A stretch of DNA of 64,000 nt from Tomocerus qinae. Taxonomy: Eukaryota; Arthropoda; Collembola; Entomobryomorpha; Tomoceridae. Shown here piece by piece: positions 10,610 to 20,084 of this stretch. The stretch's first letter is position 1. Each line of letters opens with the position of its first letter. The notes under the pieces are model-generated. The model was not told the origin of the DNA. It saw nothing but the letters and a program-made list of their open reading frames with translations, and searched no databases. A program made the translations under genes and the position numbers. Where the stretch lies: positions 75,082,001 through 75,146,000 of the forward strand of contig CM034546.1 in assembly GCA_020055645.1 (NCBI GenBank), read 5' to 3'.

Positions 10610-10838
10610 ATGTTGAATGTTGGTAGTACCGACTATTGTCAAACTCCGACCTATGACCTACCGACATTTGCCTTGACGACCGACAATGACTGACTGAAGA
10701 TTGTGAAGAAGACGATTCGATTCGATTCGATTGCAGACAAACAAGCACGCGGACTATATCCACTCTCAACTCATCCACTGAATCGAACATCAATACTTTG
10801 TGTTTGTATTTTTGGCGGGCGTGGTGGGTATTCTAACA
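10610..10838. repeat. Dispersed repeat family A, copy 2
   Basis: Same landmarks as the copy at 3260-3602 in the same order and orientation, with a small (GATTC)n-type expansion near 10714-10731. No conserved reading frame. Confidence 0.65.
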
Positions 10839-10860
10839 TAATAATATTATTCACATTCTA

Positions 10861-10958
10861 ATGTATTCAATAATGTACCCCAAACCCCAACGCATACCTT
10901 CATGTGCTAAATTTAGTACATGGAGGTATCCGTTGGGGTACATTATTGAAAACATTAA
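10861..10958. repeat. Foldback MITE family C, complete copy
   Basis: ATGTATTCAATAATGTACCC on the left pairs with GGGGTACATTATTGAAAACAT on the right around the CATACCTTCATG loop stem. It is about 95% like the copy at 10388-10486 and includes a short extra CCCCAAA in the left arm. Confidence 0.8.
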
Positions 10959-10977
10959 CCCAATGCTACGCTTCGTG

Positions 10978-11246
10978 CAGTGTTCGGTGACCAGCCGGCT
11001 GGTTGGTTAAAATGGCTGACTAAAATGGCCGGCCGGCTGGTTAAAATTCTTTGTTAGCCAGTGGCTAAAATGGCCAAAGTGACTGAAATGACCAAAAATA
11101 GTCAAATGGGGCAATGCAAAATGGTAAAATCATTCATGATTTGGCGGGAAATTTGAAAAACCATAATTTTTGGCCATTTGGGCCACTAGCCATTTTAGCC
11201 GGCTGGCTGGTCAAAATTATTTTTAGCCGGCTAAAATGGAACACTG
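10978..11246. mobile_element. hAT-type MITE family E, copy 1
   Basis: Ends are CAGTGTTCGG on the left and GGAACACTG on the right, and the interior is rich in AGCCGGCT/GGCCGGC units. It matches the copy at 40804-40995 in reverse orientation. The flanking 8-mers here do not match exactly, so this copy is older than its relative or has damaged flanks. Non-coding. Confidence 0.7.
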
Positions 11247-11912
11247 CTCGTGCATTGTGCAGTGCATGCGCAATCAAAACACAAGGCAAAGGTTCCTTCA
11301 CCCTAACTTGAAAACATGTTCCTTTTTAAAATTTAATCGACGGCTTAGTCGAATTTATTTTAAGGAGGGCTATTAAAGGTTGCCCCAGCTGGCTTCTTCG
11401 TGACTTCCTTTGTCTCTTCCATTGTTCCATATTGGATTCCACCATAAGAAACAAATAAAATATCTATTTAACCACCCGAAAATATTTAGGTCGTGTTGGT
11501 ATTTTCTGGGGAGTTTCGCCACTTCCTTATGTCAAATGGAAGTGGAATGTCATAAAAGATGTGGCCTAGTTTAGACATTCATCGTCCATAGTCACATTTA
11601 TCATTGAGTATATGCACAATGACCATACCAATGAAAATCCCTTCGACTTCAAAACCAACTTTAGAGAATGAAATTCAATTTCAGATGTAAAATATAATTA
11701 ACAATTAGATTTTAAAGATCCGAAAGCAAATGCGTTAAAGTTTAAAGAAGTCAAACGAAAATTCAATTCTAAAATTCGATCCAGATTTTCTGTCAGATCC
11801 TTTTCACAACAACCAGGTTGAACAATTGCTAAACTCTGCGAATTTACATTTATTAGTAGTAGATCATTCCAGCTCCTGGCGGGAATAGTTTATCAATGTA
11901 TTTATACGTAGC
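11247..11912. other. No gene recognised
   Basis: AT-rich intergenic sequence between the MITE cluster and a possible small divergent gene. No exon with supporting splice signals found. Confidence 0.35.
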
Positions 11913-12215
11913 TTAAAATGAACATACATTATCAATTATTATTATCATGTCACCATGACCATAATCACTTTCATTATCTATTTGACTACCGTATTGTTGA
12001 CTGTGTGAACAAAACTTTGTTTCAGGTGCCAGGAACTTGTCACTTGTACCAACAATAATAGATGTTAAAAGAACACGCAAAATACCGATACGGAGAGCTG
12101 ATGGCTGGAGGGAGCATTTGTGTGGAAGTATTTTGTTAAAAATAGTCTGTGAAATATCGTCCAATTTCGATCTTCTGGACTTATAATTTACTAGGTAATT
12201 TTCATCGTTTCCCAT
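11913..12215 (-). CDS. Hypothetical protein, head-to-head with the TIF1/bonus-type gene
   Basis: A 100-residue open frame begins with a genuine ATG at 12215, only 108 bp from the divergent start at 12324, so the two could share a promoter. The first about 60 residues (SRRSKLDDISQTIFNK, then SALRIGILRVLLTSIIVG) look like a folded helical segment. The last about 30 residues are low-complexity Asp, Ile and Ser, and this part may be intronic. I recognise no family, and it may be only the first exon of a longer or decayed gene. Confidence 0.3.
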   Translation of the reverse strand: MGNDENYLVNYKSRRSKLDDISQTIFNKILPHKCSLQPSALRIGILRVLLTSIIVGTSDKFLAPETKFCSHSQQYGSQIDNESDYGHGDMIIIIDNVCSF

Positions 12216-12323
12216 ACACTCTATTATTTCCTTAACTGCTGACAGAAAAATCTTTAAACCTAGATCTAATTGTATTTATATAATGGTAGCTGTTTAATTT
12301 GGTGACTATCAGAGTCGCAGACA

Positions 12324-15300
12324 ATGGTGAGAACAAGAATGGAACCCACTAATTCGGGATCATCTGCAGCCACAGTAGCCAGTCCATGCCCTGTACCTCA
12401 AATAACACAATTTTCTGAAGACGAAGTACTAGGAAATGGAAGTAATTGGTACACATGTGTTGTGTGTCAGAAGAATGTAGCTAAAGATTGTGATGTCAAG
12501 AAATTTCCATGTCTTCATCTTGTTTGTGGTTCACCCTACAATTGTCTTCAAAAAATTTTGATCTCTAAACAGAACCCATTCACCAAAAATACTCAGAAAT
12601 CCTACTGTACATTTGGTCAGTATTTCATTTTTTTACAGATTTGTTTATAGACGTAGGTGGATTTTAATGGCAAAATTCATTTTCCTTAATTAACACAAAC
12701 AGAAGGAGCCCATTTTCCACTATTTGCGTGTTCATTATAGTAATAGATTAGTGATGTGTTGCTTATTTTATGTATTTTTTATTTCAGGCACATGTCCATT
12801 GTGTATAATAATCTATTCCGAATTGGATGTTGAAGAAGGCGATGATGAGAAAAAAGTAATGTTGTCTTTGAGCAGGAACCAGTGCAGCTGTAAACGGCTT
12901 TCGAAATTTCAGTGCAGTCAGTGTGACACAATCTTTTGTGACATTTGTGCAAAAGTAATTTTAGAAATACATTTGTATTATTTCTAATGTACCCTTATTT
13001 TATTTATTTAAAATATTTTGGTCTGTTTCTAGTATCATGACTCGATAGTTCACTTCAAAGAACGACATACTTTGCAAAATCTTGGAAAAGAACTGGTTTT
13101 TAAATGCAGCATTTGTTCCATTTACAAAGGAGATTATGTGGAGGAGAAAGATGATAAAGTGTTAAAACATTTTTGCCAAGCTTGTCTGGAACGAAGTGGG
13201 AAAAGTTTAATTTCTTGGACAGATTACGTTGACCGACTCAATACAACTTATCTAAGCTACATTCATACTTTAAGGTAGACTTTAAGGTTTTTCAAAATCA
13301 TATTGCTACTACAATTTATATTTTTTTAAAAACTTGATGTCATTGTAATTGTACAGCCAAATGGAAGAAGGTGCTAATAAGCTAATAACAATCTTAAAGG
13401 GCATCGTTTCCAAAAAGAAGTAAGACCAAAGTTTCTTAAGATTAGTATGGTAATTACAATTACTTGCCATGTACTATTAATTTGAAATTTTTAGAAATCT
13501 GAGACGACGGCAGGCAGTTTTAAATGAGTCAATTACTGAAGGATTGCAAAACCTTGAATTTGACCTTGTTAACCGGTTCAAATTACGGATACGGCATCTC
13601 AATGCGTTTTTTAAAGCCGTAATCAACCCAATTGGTGCCGGAATTGTCAAATTCAAAAATTTTAGGTATGTCTAGTACAAATATTGTGGCTCACTATTAC
13701 ATTAAAGCAGATTCAAACGAAATAAGCATTATTACGACAATGACAGTTGAAAACCCCAAAACCAAGTCCCACCAAGCTTAAAAAGACAACATATTAAAAT
13801 ATACCATTGTAAAATAAACAATGAAGAAAATGTAAACAAATCTATTCCTTATTAGTAAGTATTACCTCAATAAGATATTTAGTAGATAATTAATTAAGAG
13901 TTGGCGGTGAAGAGTTTATTAATTATAATAATTTTAGTCACACCGAGTGCCATTTATCGTTTCTTTCCATTTTGTTTCCGTTTAGTAAATATATAACAGT
14001 CGCAGATCGCTTAATAAGTTCAATCTCCACCGATCTCAATAAGTTATTGGAGAGGTACTGTCAAGACAGATTTGAAAATATTGTAGTAGAAGTAAAAACG
14101 CCCATCTATAATAACGAGCTTACGAACAGCTGTTTGCCTCCTGATGAGTTAATAGGTAACAAATAAGTTAAAGCGAAAACTGTAATAACTCTCAAAGTAT
14201 GATTAACGAATGAATTCTTTTGATGGCTGTGTTTATAAATAGTTGAAGACGTCGGATCTGCAGAAACTGTCGAAACAGAAAAGTACACAGTGTTAGCTCA
14301 ACCTAATCAAACTGTTACTCCTCAAGTAATGGTTCGCTTTGAAACTGTCCCAATCAAATTAGAGACAGAAACCGATATTGAGACAAAATACGAAATTCCG
14401 GATTGGGATGCTGGCGAAGAAACGGAAAATACAATCACTCCTCCTGATACTAACAAAATTCCTCCAGAATCAAACGAAACCTTAAATTATTCTTATGTTC
14501 AAGGATTGAATGAAATTCTCCATCATCAAGTTTTAAATCCAATTTCTGATGTTCAGGGTTTGAATGAAATTCTCCATCATCCAGATTTAAATCCGATTTC
14601 TGATGTTCAAGGTTTGAATGAAATTCTCCATCATCCTGATTTAAATCCGATTTCTGATGTTCAAGGTTTGAATGAAATTCTCCATTATCCAGATTTAAAT
14701 GCAATTTCTGGTGGTCAAGGATTGGATGAACTCTCCCATTATTTAAATCTTAATGGAATTACTAATGCAAAGGAATCAAGTAAAATCTATAGATCTGCCA
14801 ATTTGAATGTTTCCAATGCCTTAAATTCAATTGAAGTTCCGAACGCCTCTGTTTTAAATGTTTCTGATTTAAGTGAGATTTCCAATGATCCAGAAGGAAA
14901 TGAAATTTGCAGCTCTGCCGATTTGAATGTTTCAAATGGCTTAAATTCAATTGAAGTTTCGAACGCTCCTGCTATAAATGTTTCTGATTTAAGTGATCCA
15001 GAGTCAAATGTGTCCATCACCGCTGATTTGAATGTTTCACATAATCCCGATTTAACTAACGCATCAGATTCGTGTAATTTTCCAAAAGTTTCTGATTTAA
15101 ATGAAATTTCAAATAGTTCAAATTTGAGTGGAATTTCCAACGCCACAAATGAAAATTTCCACGCCTCGGATTTAAGCGAAATTTCAAGTATTCCAGATTT
15201 CAATGTTAATTCCACTTCAAGTGCTCCCGATTTAGGGGAAGATTTACACGCACCTAGTACAAGTGTAAATGTTGAAATAGTGGTGAATCCTAAATCAAAA

Positions 15301-16454
15301 CAAATAGTCAAACGAAGGTGTCCATCATCTTCAAAAGGAGGAAGAAAAACGAAACGAAAGAAATTAATTACCAATGAGTTGGAGTTGTGTGACTGTCTAG
15401 GTCGACTTTGTAAAATCTGTTCAAAGAAAGATTCTCCATCCGGAATATTGCATAACAGTATGTACTTGCATTTATTTTATTTGATTCAGTTTATGCTTTT
15501 ATCATAGGTTGTATTTTTTATTTTAAACTGCATGTTACATGTTGCGATGTTTATTTTATTATTTACAGTTTCGCCTGTTGTGCTTGAGCTTAGACACTAC
15601 GACATGTTAAATTTAGAAGTACAGGTTAGTGACAGTGAAACGAAAACGTATCTGGAATGTCAAATTGATGCACAGATGGATTACGAAGAAGAGACCAACA
15701 CCATCACGGAAGGAACTTGTGCAATATGTTTTGACGGGGGAGGTCCGATGGTTATCTGTGACAACAATAAATGTCAAAAAGTTTTCGGAGACAAGTGTCA
15801 CATTCCTTCCTTCAAAAAGATCCCAGACGAAACCATTAAATGGGATTGCTTCCACTGCATCAATAAAAGTAAATTCGGCACCTATGCCTTCCAAAATCAT
15901 GCAAGAGAAATTTATTTCTTTCCGGATAATTGCTTCCAAGGAGATATTCAAAAATTTCTAACCGCCTGCAAATTCATTTATGAACTTTACTCCATCCACG
16001 AAAGTTTAGTTGTGCGATTCAAATTTGTTCAGCTATATCGGGTAAATTTTCACTATTTTTTCGGTATAATCTGAAACGTCTTTATAGGTAAACAATTGCT
16101 AAGCCATATTATTATTTCATTTAGGAGAATTATAAAACTGACCCAGCATTTAATTTAAATGCTATTCGTGACCGATTATCCAATCCGACTGATGACAATC
16201 CACCCTATTCCTCGTACCAGGAACTTATAGATGACCTACATATAATGATCAAACAGGCCAGCATTTTATACTCTAAGGTAACAATATTCATAACATATAA
16301 TAACCGTTATGATCCATAAATATTTTATTGTCACTATTATATAGCATTTTTTAAAATTTAATATTACATTGTGTTATAGAAATCTAAGGAGGGGATTCAT
16401 TTGAGCATATTTCAAAAGTTTTTCAACAAAAAGATGAAGGACTATTTCCAATAA
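12324..16454 (+). CDS. bon: TIF1/bonus-type chromatin regulator (RING, B-box, PHD, bromodomain)
   Basis: Ten exons join in compatible phase: 12324-12615, 12788-12954, 13033-13274, 13357-13419, 13495-13665, 13986-14155, 14243-15457, 15569-16041, 16125-16277 and 16380-16454, giving about 1,006 residues. Order seen: RING Cys/His at about residues 45-103 (CVVC ... CPLC, split by intron 1), B-box at about 130-172 (CSQC, CDIC, then His), a coiled-coil-like helical region encoded by exons 4-6, a long low-complexity central part with repeats, a PHD finger at about 823-866 (CAICFDGGGPMVICD ... CFHC) and a C-terminal bromodomain-like region (LNAIRDRLSN, PPYSSYQELIDDL, FQKFFNKKMKDYF). This order is the TIF1 (TRIM24/28/33) signature, and in arthropods the family is represented by bonus, a nuclear co-regulator that binds modified histones. 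Oddity: the PHD His normally found in 'FHxxCH' reads FGDKCH. AATAAA at 16450-16455 overlaps the stop codon. Confidence 0.82.
14500..14730 (+). repeat. In-frame 18-codon repeat array in the TIF1/bonus-type gene
   Basis: About four copies of a 54-bp unit encode VQGLNEILHHPDLNPISD with small changes. They are followed to about 15190 by degenerate units built on DLNVSN/SDLSEISN. The array lies between the coiled coil and the PHD finger, where TIF1 proteins are usually disordered. The opposite strand is also open across it, an effect of the repeat composition. Confidence 0.85.
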
Positions 16455-17542
16455 AAATAACTTCAGGCACACAATTTATTTTTCGATATTTGATGCTAAT
16501 AATTATGATTCAATATAATTTTGATTTTAAATCCGACGTCATAAAAACATAATTTTCTTTTGGTATAGTTTTAGTCATTACAATTATGTTTTTTTAGAAT
16601 TAGTAAAGAAATTTATTTACATTTAATTGTAATGACATACTTTAAGCTATCTACAACAATTTATTACAACAATTTATTGCAAACGAGCTTAGGTTAGAAT
16701 ATATTTTATGCTCACTGATTTTTAAGATTCTGTCTATGTAATAATAAATTGATAACGAAAAGTGTACTATTTTGCAATTTTATATGTTAATCGTCGAAAA
16801 TATTGTTTGGCTTGGCTATGTTTCGGAGTGAACAGCAAATTCAAGATAAAATAAAATAACTCATTTTTCGGCAGTTAAAAATTTTATATGGGTGATTTTA
16901 TATCTGTCTTAGAAAATTTACCTTGTGCCTTATTCATGCATACTGCTTATCATTGCAAATACTAACCAACCTAACTAATCATCACTATATGATAAAAATA
17001 TTTATTTCTATATCGCATGTATCCATGTCTCTTGGACTTTGCGGCTTGTTGCAATGCGCAAGGCGCAAGTGCGTTTGTATAACAATAAGCCCAGCTTGGG
17101 TTAAAAGTATTTCGAAATTAACCAACACACGTAATATGATTATGTTGGATGCCTACCGTAGGAGCCTACCTTTCGAAATCGATTCCCGCATGCTAGGGGC
17201 TACTAGTGGTTCTAGAATCATGTTGTGATGCGTATTTACATGCCAAAGGCACATATACCCATAAATTTGGCCAAATGGGGCGCACTGAATGATATTTACA
17301 TAAATTTTAAGCTTAGTCCATATAATTGAGATTTTTTTTCGCTGGGAGTGATTTAATTAATTAATTAATTAACCATCGATCAATGACAGAAGACGACATG
17401 TAAAATTATAATTTTCTGAGCTGACTCAAATCTATTTTTTGTGATGCTATTTACTCTAAACTTCATTAACTTTAAATTAATAGACATAGCCATTATTTTC
17501 TTAGCATTTCATTTATTTGTTGACTATTACATTCTGTAGATT
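16455..17542. other. 3' flank of the TIF1/bonus-type gene; no further gene recognised
   Basis: AT-rich sequence containing the likely 3' UTR of the upstream gene and, at 16923-17228, an open frame without recognisable protein features. A (TTAA)n-type run occurs near 17354-17371. Nothing else is supported. Confidence 0.4.
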
Positions 17543-17698
17543 ATAATACAATATGGAGTTGCATTAGTGAAGCAGAGCAGAGAAGACGTCGACCTTGAGC
17601 TCCTCTGTACAGGCAATTCCGTAATATGCAGATACATAGTGTAAAGCAAAGCTAATTGTACAGAAAAAGTCACAACAGTAGACAACACATATTTCATC

Positions 17699-18418
17699 AT
17701 GACAAAGAATAACAAGAAAACCAAGACCGATATAGTAAAAAAGACACCAGATTCTACACAAAAAGTTACTCCAAAAAGTGAAGAGTGGAATAAATTATCT
17801 CTTGACGATAAGCTATACACCATTTATAGTGAATGCACAGTCAACATACGTAAACTGTTTGACAAAGTGGCTGAACTAGAGGAAAAAGTGGATAAATTGA
17901 CTATCGAAAATGAACTTCTGAAAAGACACAGCCTTAAAACTACGGTGAGAATCTGTGGTTTAGCAGAAGACAAAGAAGAGACAGTAGAGGCCACCGAAAC
18001 CAAAGTAAAAGAAATGTGCACAAGTTTAGGTCTGCCCAAACCAGATTTCGTTGAGCTGAAAAGAGTCGGGAGAAAGCATGAAAATCCAAGACCAATAATA
18101 CTGCAATTATTGCGAACGACCGACAAACACAAATTACTTGCTGCCAAAAAGAAATTGAAAGATTCTACCACTTACAAAACGGTATATATCAACCAGGAAC
18201 TGACAAAATCAGACGCCGACATTGGAAAAATACTAAGGGACACCGCTAAGGAATGGAAACGTAAAAACAAAGATTTGAAAATAAAAATAGAAAACGGCTT
18301 TTTGACAACCACTCTGAATGATGTGACGGAAACATATCGAGCAAATAAAGAAGGTGAGCTATTAAAACATGAAAACCAAATTAATAGTGCCAGCAAAAAC
18401 AAGAACCATCTACGCTGA
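17699..18418 (+). CDS. LINE ORF1-type RNA-binding protein
   Basis: A 239-residue protein: a basic N-terminus (KNNKKTKTDIVKK), a coiled-coil heptad region at about 45-75 (KLFDKVAELEEKVDKLTIEN), then an RRM-like domain with VRICGLAED and RPIILQLLR strands at about 80-160, and a C-terminal domain (TYKTVYINQELTKSDADIGK onward) rich in Lys. This order is that of L1-type ORF1 proteins, which form trimers and coat the element's RNA. The frame is intact from ATG to stop, about 145 bp from the element's 5' end. Since the element lacks a reverse transcriptase, the protein would act only in trans, or is a fossil that has not yet decayed. Confidence 0.75.
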   Translation: MTKNNKKTKTDIVKKTPDSTQKVTPKSEEWNKLSLDDKLYTIYSECTVNIRKLFDKVAELEEKVDKLTIENELLKRHSLKTTVRICGLAEDKEETVEATETKVKEMCTSLGLPKPDFVELKRVGRKHENPRPIILQLLRTTDKHKLLAAKKKLKDSTTYKTVYINQELTKSDADIGKILRDTAKEWKRKNKDLKIKIENGFLTTTLNDVTETYRANKEGELLKHENQINSASKNKNHLR

Positions 18419-18728
18419 ACATCACTCGAGATCCTACAGGTTACCATCCTAGATTTAGTCATAAATTTAAGCAATTTCAGATTTTAAAATCTATTCATAA
18501 TGAACCTATTAATTTAAAAATAGTTTTTGTAACGAATATTATGACATTACTCTACAACATTTTGCTAATATTGTTATTATAACCTTGTAACACATTTACT
18601 GCATGCAGGATGAATAATGAGTCATTTACATTTTTCTGTATGACCTAGCACTATGGAAAAATGTGCCAAGAAAAAATTGTAATTTGATTTATAAATCCTT
18701 ATAAATATTTATAAACCTGCAACGTCAA

Positions 18729-19126
18729 CGCAACGTCAGCACTTAATCGAATAGCACAACTGTAACCAAAGTATTAACACTTACCGATGTCTCCACAGAA
18801 AATATGTACATCTAAACTAGGCAAAAAACTACTTGTTAAATAATTGTGTAACTCATATGGAATGTAAATATTATATTGTAGCCATTATAGGTAAGATAAG
18901 AAAATATAATACATGTAAGCATTTTTACGCAACGTCAGCACTTAATCGAATAGCACAACTGTAACCAAAGTATCAACACTTACCGATGTCTCCACAGAAA
19001 ATATGTACATCTAAACTAGGCAAAAAACCACTTGGTTAATAATTGTGCAACTCATATGGAATGTAAATATTATATTGTAGCCATTATAGGTAAGATAAGA
19101 AAATATAATACATGTAAGCATTTTTA
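18729..19126 (+). repeat. 199-bp tandem duplication in the LINE-type 3' region
   Basis: Two adjacent, nearly identical units (18729-18927 and 18928-19126) begin CGCAACGTCAGCACTTAATC and end CATGTAAGCATTTTTA. A third, diverged relative of the unit's other half lies at about 19131-19290, sharing TGACCTAGCACTATG with the sequence at 18641. Confidence 0.85.
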
Positions 19127-19484
19127 AGGGTGACCTAGCACTATGAACAAATATGTCAAAAGAGGTTTGCCAAGTAGTATACATTAAAAAAAATACTTGA
19201 TAAATAATTATGCAATGCATACTGAATGTAAACAATACATCTTGGACGCTGTACGTAAGATAAGGAAATAATATAATACATGTAACTACTAACATGAGCT
19301 CTCTGTAAACAATTCTAGAACTGAAATAATCTACATTCTACTCTAACTAACCCCATTTAGTTACATACACCATTATAACATTGTAAATCTAATATATATT
19401 GTAAACCAATTTTACGGTCCCATGGGCAATTGCTCGAAAGGGACGTCACTCTTTAATAATAAAATAATAATAATAATACAATAT

Positions 19485-20084
19485 ACACTGATGATGACTA
19501 GAGCAAATATCAATTTCATATTTTGATGGTAATTGGTGCTAAATAAACGCTATTTTGAAACCGGAGCCAAAAATTGTACATCACGCCACGACAATAAATG
19601 TTTACTTGAAAACTGCAAAACGTATATTATTTTTTTCTTTATTGACTATACTTAAACTTAAAACAAAGTTAATTAGTATTTATATTGTTAATAATATTGT
19701 AACATTGTAAGTAATAACCGGGCTGTATTAAGGAATAAACTGGCAATATAATGAAAACCCTTTATTAGTAAACGTACTATATTTTCAATTAATTGATCAC
19801 ATCAAATCTATCTAATTAAGTGCCTCCACCATCTAATCATTACAGTAAGAGTAACATCTAATAAATATAAGTATTTTAAGTAGTATTTGTGGTAAAAATA
19901 ATTCATTAAGTTAATGTAATTATTGTTCTCCTACAACAATTTGATTATATTGGTTAACAACTGTAACTACAACATCAAACTAGCACACTATGTAAGTCTC
20001 ACAGCCATATTATATCAATTATTGTACTAACTATTACGTTTACACACAGAATCAATTTAAAACTGAAACAGTGTTTAAGGTTCT
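19485..20084. other. Intergenic: 3' flank of GCN1
   Basis: AT-rich sequence between the LINE-type insertion and the GCN1 stop. It should contain the minus-strand 3' UTR and polyadenylation signal of GCN1; several TTTATT (AATAAA on the minus strand) occur, for example near 19640 and 19758. No other gene seen. Confidence 0.45.

Larger units (their letters stand above)
17555..19472 (+). mobile_element. ORF1-only LINE-type insertion with 12-bp target duplication
   Basis: The insertion is bounded by direct repeats ATAATACAATAT at 17543-17554 and 19473-19484. It starts GGAGTTGCATT, carries one open frame (17699-18418) of the LINE ORF1 type, then a long non-coding 3' part and ends with CCCATGGGCAATTGCTCG, a short spacer and a (TAA)n tail. 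No endonuclease or reverse-transcriptase frame follows, so mobilisation would have depended on another element. Because part of the right repeat could belong to the TAA tail, the true duplication may be 10-12 bp. Confidence 0.8.

Noticed and set aside
14787..15374. 195-codon minus-strand frame
   Set aside because: Antisense shadow of the repeat-rich exon 7 of the TIF1/bonus-type gene, whose exon phases and domains are well supported.
17824..18171. Minus-strand 115-codon frame in the LINE-type element
   Set aside because: Antisense to the ORF1 protein, which has recognisable domains.
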